Below are positions 1-9,800 of a stretch of 64,000 nt of DNA, piece by piece; within the stretch, counting starts at the first letter, position 1, and each line of letters begins with the position of its first letter. The translations under genes were made by a program, and so were the position numbers. This stretch comes from Spongilla lacustris. Its lineage: Eukaryota > Porifera > Demospongiae > Spongillida > Spongillidae. The notes under the pieces are model-generated. The model worked only from the letters and a program-made list of their open reading frames with translations. It was not told the origin of the DNA and made no database searches. Location: positions 2,741,418 to 2,805,417 of the forward strand of contig OX442417.1 in the NCBI GenBank assembly GCA_949361645.1, written 5' to 3'.

Positions 1-143
1 CATTAGCAAGAAAAATGGCCGTGCCATATCCACTTAACTCTGTTTGACCATAGCAAAGGTTGGTCGCACATAAAATATCAAAAGCCACACATACATGTAT
101 GAAGTGGCGTTGCATAAATTGTACTCTGACATCAACATCAAAG

Positions 144-235
144 AGTGGCCACAGATCACATGCTCCATATGGGCATGATCAACATCACATGACTAGTGGC
201 CACAGATCACATGCTCCACATGGACGTGACCAACA
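144..235. repeat. Two-copy 51-bp direct repeat
   Basis: The word AGTGGCCACAGATCACATG begins at 144 and again at 195, giving two adjacent copies of about 51 bp. No coding potential is seen in 1-390 beyond a short repeat-derived open frame. Confidence 0.7.
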
Positions 236-393
236 AGCGTCATGTTGTCCACGTGCCACAATATAAATATCACTAATAACTAGATGCCTACAGTACACAT
301 AGTGATGACATCATCAAGTGTTGAGCTTCCCTGTGGATCCAACATTACTCTACAGAAATGAGTTTTGTGATGCCCTCTGTCTGTGCTTATGGA

Positions 394-614
394 TGGTGGC
401 CATCTTTACTCCCATCTAGCTGTGCATGTGGCGGCCATCTTTACTCCCATCTAGCTGTGCATGTGGCAGCCATCTTTACTCCCATCTAGCTGTGCATGTG
501 GCGGCCATCTCTACTCCCATCTAGCTGTGCATGTGGCAGCCATCTTTACTCCCATCTAGCTGTGCATGTGGCAGCCATCGTTACTCCCATCTAGCTGTGC
601 ATGTGGCAGCCATT
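394..614. repeat. 35-bp minisatellite, about 6 copies
   Basis: The unit contains GCCATCTTTACTCCCATC followed by TAGCTGTGCATGTGGC and repeats about six times with single-base differences such as GGC/AGC. The flanking stretch 615-1028 shows no recognisable gene. Confidence 0.85.
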
Positions 615-1028
615 TGTCTACAGCTAACTGCCCTTGGCTTGGGGAATTCCCTCAATTCATCATAACATTGATGTTTTCATAAGCTTAAGAGGTTTGGCAT
701 CAGTTATGACTGGACAATTTTTACACATACATGTATGCATACATGTAGAATATTTTTGAAACTTTAACGGTGCATAAAAAACTGTATGCACCACGACCTA
801 GCTACACAACTCAACCGTGCACACCTAGTCTGACGTAGCCACACCCTCGCGCTTTGCGGAGAGGGTGTGGCCTACAATACAGCATTTCAGACAGTGATAA
901 TAAAGTCTAAGAATTGAGATGAAAGGATCCCGGCAGGGGGAGGGAGGCGATGACATCTAGTATCGTATTGCAGCGTAGCTTAGGTTACGTGTACAAAATA
1001 TACACAGACATTCCCGCCCCCGCCTCAC

Positions 1029-1626
1029 CGTCTTGCCTTCCTGGTCCGTACATCTGGTCACACCGGTTACAACCGCAGCACCCTTTGCCAATCCCTCTAT
1101 CCTGGCTAGCTGCGGGCACACGGCCTGGTCCCAGTGGAGATAGTAACAATCACTGACTACCGAATATCGGAGGCGAAACCTGTGACAGGAAATACGTATA
1201 CATTACTCTAGTTTGCGTTGTGTACATGTGCGTATTGTGTGTAATGTGTACGTGTGTGTGTTTGTAATAGGAGCAGGAGTGCGGAGATGTGAGCATGAGT
1301 GTGCGCGCTGTGTGCCTAGCTAAGCTAGCTAGCTAGCTAGCTTCAATTGGAGCTAACGGTCCGAGCAGTACGGGGGAGGAGAAATTAAACACGCTTACAC
1401 GGACGCGGGCGGATTTACGGTAGCACATGTGAAAGTTGTAGGCCTATAGGGCAACTGCTAGCAAGGTGATGTGTTGTGTAGCAGTTCCAAGCGTGCGTAA
1501 AATATGAGAACTTGACATGCAGTAAGTAACTACATGTAGTACGCAAGTTGTGTCACGCGTACACTGCTAGGCTTACCTCTTCAGCGAGATGTCTTGGAGC
1601 GCTAGATTGTATGTATGGCCCGCCAT
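1029..1626 (-). CDS. Possible 5' exons of a minus-strand gene, divergent from SEC11
   Basis: On the minus strand an ATG at 1626-1624 opens MAGHTYNLALQDISLKR and runs into a good donor (AAGAG|GTAAGC), giving exon 1 at 1577-1626, phase 2. A second open stretch, 1029-1152, follows an AG acceptor, completes the split Ser codon in frame and reaches a GTGAGG donor. It reads SDCYYLHWDQAVCPQLAR and then onwards, with several cysteines. The two exons fit in phase, which is the main support. The polypyrimidine tract is weak and I recognise no family. Further exons would lie outside the window. The start lies about 570 bp from the SEC11 start in the opposite direction, so a shared bidirectional promoter is possible. 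This could equally be chance open frame. Confidence 0.3.
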
Positions 1627-2193
1627 TGTGCACAACAGGTGTTCAAACAATGAGGCGATTCGAGGTGCACCCGACAGGCAATCGCTATGAATTCGACGCG
1701 GGGCGTAGTCCGAAAGTTTAAATTATGAATATAAATAAAAGTACACTATTAGCGGCAACTGCATTTATACATCGCCAGTGTTAATATAATGAAAAGAAAT
1801 TGCGTCCTGTCGGTATAGTTGACCACCGCCCTTTTCCTGTTCCGCTGAATAGTTATGTCACTGATCCTTATAGATATACATATGGCATCCGGGCTAGAGC
1901 GGAAACCTCGCACATGATCCATAGACCCCATAAATTTGAACTGTTACTGTATTTTTTAAGGTACTAAGAGGCCTTTTTAAATCATCATCTGTGCATGTGA
2001 TAGAGTAGCGCAAAGCAAGCGCGGCTATGTAGGAATGTTATTTTTAGCGCACCCGGGCCGTATGAAGCCAACCAGTACAATGGATAGTATAATTATTGTT
2101 ATTGTCTGATATCCGGATATCTTTGGTTACTCGCCACATGTTAATATAGTTAACTAACTACGCTGTGGTTTTATTTTTAAAAACAAGCCCGAA
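1627..2193. promoter_or_regulatory. SEC11 upstream region
   Basis: This is the 567 bp between the possible minus-strand start and the SEC11 ATG. No clear TATA box is seen. Bases about 1800-1865 (TCCTGTCGGTATAG, TTCCTGTTCCGCTGAATA) resemble 13165-13205 (TCCTGTCAGGCGTACG, TTCCTGTTCCGATGAATA), so a diverged repeat lies here. Confidence 0.3.
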
Positions 2194-5100
2194 ATGGAGG
2201 CTCTCTTTGGAGACGTGAAGGGAATGAACAAGCGGCAGGTAAATAAAAGGAAGCACTAATTAAAGTTCGAGTGACATTATCCTTGCCTTTTGTCTGACCA
2301 CCTTTAATATTACGTCTGGAAAATTGTGTTCCTGGTAACAAATTGGGTTTGCAGCTGTTCTACCAGGCTTTAAATTTCGGGATGATAGTGTCGTCAGCTC
2401 TGATGATCTGGAAGGGTCTCATGGTGGTAACTGGAAGCGAAAGCCCGATTGTTGTGGTTTTGAGGTGCGCTTTAATTTGTGTTATGTATTGTTTTGTTTT
2501 GCGCTTGTACCCCACCTTTTAAGGTATTCTCGTACCCAGACGTATAAGCATTGTACATATTACGTGTGCAGGGTGCACTGTATTTTGGAGTTCTCTGTAC
2601 TGCATACAATCAACCTTTCTCCTCGACCCAAAAAATAAAAGCATATCTTGGTGATGTAACGTAGGGCAAATTTTCTTATAGTTTTTTTTTCAATGGGGGA
2701 GGAGCCCTAGAAAATAATTATCTTGTCAAGTCTTGACAAGATCTTGAAACAGCTTGACAGTACCTTACCAAACAGGACAAGACTTGGCAAGATGTCACAG
2801 GATTTTTTATGTAGTGCTCCTCACCCATCGAAAATAAGAAAACTTGCCTGGGTTACCATTGCATCACCAAGACATGCTTTTTTTTTGTAAATCTGAAGTC
2901 ATGGATGGACAGGTGACTCCAATTGTCCTTTAGATCTCATCCTTCTTCAGAAGTATTCTGTGTGTAAACCCTGCTGACCTTGAACTATGAATTTAATGTC
3001 TCCTGGGAGATATACTCCACCATGGAAATTCCACAACGATTAGAGTTCAGTATTAATAACTTGCACTCCAGCATGATTTATGTACACTTGTTTGAATAGT
3101 ATTCATGACCAGAGATGTGCTCAATCCAGCAGTATTGTTTGGGGTTACCAAGGATACCCTCTTTTTATGCACTGAGATTGAGTTGAAATCAAACAAGTGT
3201 CATATTCGATGGCCTTCTCAGAATTGCCTATGTGTATGTCGACACTATTCCCTGGTGGGAGGTATTGATTAATCATAAATCTCTCCTCCATATAACTCCT
3301 CTCTTCCCCTCCCCTCTCACATATCTCCCTTCTTTCTCCCTCTAGTGGCAGCATGGAGCCGGCCTTCTATCGTGGAGACCTTCTGTTCCTCACCAACTAT
3401 CAGAACGAGTCCATCCAGGCCGGAGAGATACTCGTGTTCAAGGTCAAAGGTCGTGACATACCGATTGTTCACAGGGTCATCAAAGTCCACCAAAAGTGAG
3501 CCATACCATCTATCATACCTTGTCACCTGATCATTGATACCTTGTCACCTGATCATTGATACCTTGTCACCTGATCATTGATACCTTGTCACCTGATCAT
3601 TAATACCTTGTCACCTGATCATTGATACCTTGTCACCTGATCATTGATACCTTGTCACCTGATCATTGATACCTTGTCACCTGATCATTCATACCTTGTC
3701 ACCTGATCATTGTACCATGTCACCTGATCATTGATACCTTGTCACCTGATCATTGATACCTTGTCACCTGATCATTGATACCTTGTCACCTGATCATTGT
3801 ACCATGTCACCTGATCATTGATACCTTGTCACCTGATCATTGATGCCTTGTCACCTGATCATTGATACCTTGTCACCTGATCATTGTACTTTGTCACCTG
3901 ATCATTGATACCTTGTCACCTGATCATTGTATCTTCATTGTACTTTGTCACCCGATCGTTGTACCTTGTCACCTGATCATTGTACTTTGTCACCTGATCA
4001 TTGATACCTTGTCACCTGATCATTGCTTGACCCACTTTTGTGTTGTGGTACACATGTACCTGTGAAGAAGCACATCCGTGGATTGAATGATGCAGCTATT
4101 CTTATCACCCCTTAATGTGTTAGAGATCGTTTGAATACCATTGCATAAAGATCAAATTACTTTAACGATGCTTTTTGGGCATAAGGAGGCTTATGCCCAA
4201 AAAGCATCGTTAAAGTAATTTGATCTTTATGCAATGGTATTCAAACGATCTCTGAAGCATACACTTAATTGTCTTGGGAGCATCCCGGACTTAAGATGTG
4301 ACTGCTGTGGGAAGAATAATAATGTACATTTATTGGGAGTTGTGGGGATGTGCCCCTCCCCATCCCTTATTTGGAGTTGTGACCCTTCCCTTATTAGGAG
4401 TTGTGGGATGTACCCTCCCCTTCCCTTATGAGAAGTTGTGACCCCTCCTTTTCCCTAATTAAGAGTTGTGGGGATGTGCCTCTCCCCTTCCCTTACCGTA
4501 TAGCAGGTAATTTTAATTTTCGTGGTTTAAGAAGACCATGAAAATTAAACCCCACAAAAATTACCCGCTATACGGTATTAGGAGTTGTGACCCCTCCCCT
4601 TCCCTTATGAGGAGTTGTGACCCCTCCCCTTCCCTTATTACGAGTTGTGACTCCTCCCCTTCCCTTATTACGAGTTGTGGGGATGTGCCCTTCAACATCC
4701 GCCTGTACTTAACTGATCATGCTTCTAAAGTACATATTTACATGTACATGTATACACACATTACCCCTGGGGAATGAAATGTTTGTGCAGATAGGCATTA
4801 AGAGTGTGTACACTCATGTCCTGTTATTCATACCTCTGTACTGTCCTGTTGCATCCATATTGTCAGGACACCAAATACCATAACATTTTGTGTTACCGTA
4901 CATGTATAAGTGTAGCGTTCAACCCCCCCCCCCCCCCCCCTTTGTGGTTTGTCTGTCCTTTCCTCCTTAAGTACTTCCTGTTACATGTACTTCCTGTCAT
5001 TCCCTGTCACTTCCTGTCATTTCCTGTTACCTTTTACATGTACTTGACATTACTCTTTGCAATGGCATCATGATTTTAGCCCCTCCCACCACCTGTTCCC

Positions 5101-6812
5101 TCATTCCCTCTCCCCCCCCCCCCTCTCCCCCTAGCCCGATAGGTGACGTCAAACTGCTCACCAAAGGGGACAACAACCAGGTGGACGACAGAGGTCTCTA
5201 CGCCCCCGGGCAGCTCTGGGTGTCTCGGGAGGAGATAGCCGGAAGGGCAAGGGGGTGAGTACATTAGTGAGGGGGCAAGGGGGTTAGTACTTTAGTGAGG
5301 GGGCAAGGGGGTGAGTACTTTAGTGAGGGGGGCAAGGGGGTGAGTACATTAGTGAGGGGGGCAAGGGGGTGAGTACTTTAGTGAGGGGGGGGGGGCAAGG
5401 GGGTGAGTAGTTTAGTGAAGGGGGCAAGGGGTTGAGTACTTTAGTGAGGGGGGGCAAGGGGGGTGAGTACTTTAGTGAAGGGGGGCAAGGGGGTGAGTAC
5501 TTTAGTGAGAGGGCAAGGGGGTGAGTACTTTAGTGAGGGGGGCAAGGGGGTGAGTACTTTAGTGAGGGGGGCAAGGGGGTGAGTACTTTAGTGAGGTTCT
5601 GTACTACATGTACATGTATATGCTATCCTGTAGTAATGCCTGCATGTACATGTATCACACTCCTCCCTCTTGCTGGACTTCTTTATTGTGCGGTTTACGC
5701 AAGAGGCTTGATCTACATGTAAGATCTCTGTAGGTGACCTCACTTTGCAAACATCCTGTTGCTATTATTTAGCACTGGTACATGTACATGTAATAAGTTC
5801 TGGGCAGGTCATACAACATGTTTACACTAAAGGGCAGAGTGGTTCCAGGAATGGTTTATCTAAGATATGTATAAACATGCTATTGATATTGCAACTGTTA
5901 CAGACCTGCCTTCTACATGGTTACTTCTGGAGTGGTACCACTTCTGGAGTGGATCTAGTGTAAATGAAACTACAGTTGTAATAACCTACCAGCAACATTT
6001 ACATAAACCTCCATTGTTGTAGTACACTATACCTAGTCTTCTTTCAGTCTATTCTATAGACTCAAATCTACTAAAGGGTATTGTACAATTGCAATGGTGA
6101 GCTGCTGGAAGGACTGGTAACAGGTCTATTGTCACAGGTCCTGTAGCTTGTTGATCTAGTAGTGTCCTGGATCACCACTCCTTCCAGCTGGGAGTACTCC
6201 CCACCTCCCAAGCCTTCACTCCACACACACACACCTCCCAAGCCTTCACTCCACACACCCACACCTCCCAAGCCTTCACTCCACACACCCACACCTCCCA
6301 AGCCTTCACTCCACACACCCACACCTCCCAAGCCTTCACTCCACACACACACACCTCCCAAGCCTTCGCTCCACACACCCACACCTCCCAAGCCTTCACT
6401 CCACACACACACACCTCCCAAGCCTTCACTCCACACACCCCCACCTCCCAAGCCTTCACTCCACACACCCACACCTCCCAAGCCTTCACTCCACACACCC
6501 ACACCTCCCAAACCTTCACTCCACACACACACCTCCCAAACCTTCACTCCACACACCCACACCTCCCAAGCCTTCACTCCACACACCCACACCTCCCAAG
6601 CCTTCACTCCACACACCCCCACCTCCCAAGCCTTCACTCCACACCCACACCTCCCAAGCCTTCACTCCACACACCCACACCTCCCAAGCCTTCACTCCAC
6701 ACACCCACACCTCCCAAGCCTTCACTCCACACACCCACACCTCCCAAGCCTTCACTACACACACCCACCTCCCAAGCCATCACTTCACACACCCACACCT
6801 CCCAAGCCTTCA

Positions 6813-6846
<34 letters not shown>

Positions 6847-9800
6847 CCCAAGCCTTCGCTCCACACACCCCCACCTCCCAAGCCTTCACTACACACCCCC
6901 ACCTCCCAAGCCTTCACTCCACACACCCACACCTCCCAAGCCTTCACTCCACACACCCACACCTCCCAAGCCTTCACTACACACACACACCTCCAAAGCC
7001 TTCACTCCACACACCCACACCTCCCAAGCCTTCACTCCACACACACACACCTCCCAAGCCTTCGCTCCACACACCCACACCTCCCAAGCCTTCACTCCAC
7101 ACACACACACCTCCCAAGCCTTCACTCCACACACACACACCTCCCAAGCCTTCACTCCACACACCCACACCTCCCAAGCCTTCACTCCACACACCCACAC
7201 CTCCCAAGCCTTCACTCCACACACCCCCACCTCCCAAGCCTTCACTCCACACACCCACACCTCCCAAGCCTTCACTACACACACACACACCTCCCAAGCC
7301 TTCACCCCACCTCCCAAATCTTCACTCCACACACCCACACCTCCCAAGCCTTCACTCCACACCCACACCTCCCAAGCCTTCACTCCACACACCCACACCT
7401 CCCAAGCTCTCACTCCACACACCCACACCTCCCAAACCTTCACTCCACACACCCACACCTCCCAAACCTTCACTCCACACACCCACACCTCCCAAACCTT
7501 CACTCCACACACCCCCACCTCCCAAGCCTTCGCTCCACACACCCACACCTCCCAAGCCTTCACTCCACACGCACACACCTCCCAAGCCTTCACTCCACAC
7601 AAAAAAACCTCCTAAGCCTTCACTACCCACACACACCTCCCAAGCCTTTGTGTTGCTGCAGCAGATTTAGCTAGGGAGAAAAGGACATGTCTCTCCAGTT
7701 CAGTGTTATCTCTGCTAGTCAGTCTCATCCCATCAGACTTGACCCATTCCCACCTACAAGTACTGTGTATGGAATTGGTCACTTCCTCCTTATAAATTGG
7801 TAGTGGTAGCTGTTTTGTTTACTCCCTGTGTGGTGGGTACCATTTTCTGTTTACCTTTGTACCTGTACTATGAGGCTCCCCACTAAGCCTACATGTACAT
7901 GTGGGGGTGCTACAAGGCTTTACAACACTTCATTGGTCCCATGGCTACCTCCTTATGATGAGGTGGCAGTAGTACATGTGATGATGAGGTGGCAGTAGTA
8001 CATGTGATGATGAGGTGGCAGTGGTACATGTGATGATGAGGTGGCAGTGGTACATGTGATGATGAGGTGGCAGTGGTACATGTGATGATGAGGTGGCAGT
8101 GGTACATGTGATGATGAGGTGGCAGTAGTACATGTGATGATGAGGTGGCAGTAGTACATGTGATGATGAGGTGGCAGTGGTACATGTGATGATGAGGTGG
8201 CAGTGGTACATGTGATGATGAGGTGGCAGTGGTACATGTGATGATGAGGTGGCAGTAGTACATGTGATGATGAGGTGGCAGTGGTACATGTGATGATGAG
8301 GTGGCAGTGGTACATGTGATGATGAGGTGGCAGTAGTACATGTGATGATGAGGTGGCAGTAGTACATGTGATGATGAGGTGGCAGTAGTACATGTGATGA
8401 TGAGGTGGCAGTGGTACATGTGATGATGAGGTGGCAGTGGTACATGTGATGATGAGGTGGCAGTAGTACATGTGATGATGAGGTGGCAGTGGTACATGTG
8501 ATGGAGGGTTGCTGTGGCAACACGAACTTTGTATTAAAAGAAAAATATATATTTTCTTTTACCCCAGGTTCTTACCCTATGTTGGCATGGTGACCATAGT
8601 GATGAATGATTACCCTTGGCTCAAGGTAGGTTGTGCATGTTGCATTGTGTGCACCCCACCCCACAGTAGTTGGTGGTGTTAAGGTCTTGTGCCCTAATGG
8701 TTGTCATGTACATGTACATGTAGTCTAAATGTGCATACATGTCTGTACAAAATTGTTGTAACCATGGTGATGACTTGACTGTGGTATCTGTGAATGTCAT
8801 TAAACTTTGAGGTGTACCTGATAAAAATTGTTCTTGTGAGCTAAGCACATTTATTGACACTCAAAGGAATTAGTGGTTCAATTAGCAATGAACCTTTTAC
8901 ACTCATGTAGCTTTTGAATTTAATGAGCCATTCAAGCTGGTGTGTAAAAAGTTGGTAGCTAATTGACCATTAATTCATTTGTACAGTGGGTGTTGGATTA
9001 TAAGATCACCCAGATTATAAGATCAAAAAGTGCCGCTATGGATGGGTATAAAATTGATCAAGAACCACAGTGGTTTTTACTTTGCACCCTACAAGTTGGG
9101 TTTGGTTTAGTGAGCTTGTAGTACCCTCCTACTTGCTATAATCATAGCACCACTGTGGAATGTGGAATACACTTTTGGTCTTACATGTATAATAAGAGTG
9201 GTCTTAAGGTGGCATACACGGGCGACCTTCCTGCCGACTTGTCCCATGCAACTCGAATGTAAAAGTTCCGTAATTGTTTAGTTTACTGATGGTTTGCGGA
9301 ACGTTTGTCCATATTCATTTGAGTTGCATGCGACAAGTCGACTAGAAGTCGCCCCATGTATGCCAGCCTTTATAGTTGAACACCCACTGTGACTGAGCAC
9401 CCCAATAAGCGGGTCCTTACTGTAGCTGCAGAATCTGTGGGTCCAGCTATAGAGACACTGATACTAGAAGTATCATGATAGTGGATTTCCCTGATTAGAA
9501 CTCCTGCTAACAGATACAATTACCATTCTGCAATGGGGATACCCAAACCTACGGCACCATGTCCCATATCACAACAATGAAATCATGGTAGAGAGATACA
9601 TGTAACTGGTTTGTTGAATGCAGTGGGTAAAAGGCAATCAACAAACCATTTGCATCAAAGATTGGATATACATGTACATGTACATGTAGGACTAACGTCA
9701 TGTCCATCGTAAAACCACAGCGGTTGCCTAGAGACATTGTGTCACGTTCGTGGACTTTTGTGCCTTTCAGTAAATGCCAACGGTACAGTTAGAATCATTC

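Noticed and set aside
3862..4065. Hydrophobic [23 protein letters not shown] as a membrane peptide
   Set aside because: It is the translation of the 22-bp intron-3 minisatellite.
6162..7670. 502-codon plus-strand ORF of [10 protein letters not shown] repeats, plus 237-codon minus-strand ORF
   Set aside because: Both follow from a 30-bp minisatellite inside SEC11 intron 4. Any stop-free unit divisible by three gives such frames.
7910..8523. Three overlapping minus-strand ORFs of 172-195 codons ([18 protein letters not shown])
   Set aside because: They arise from the 26-bp intronic minisatellite. Three frames are open at once, so none is under coding constraint.
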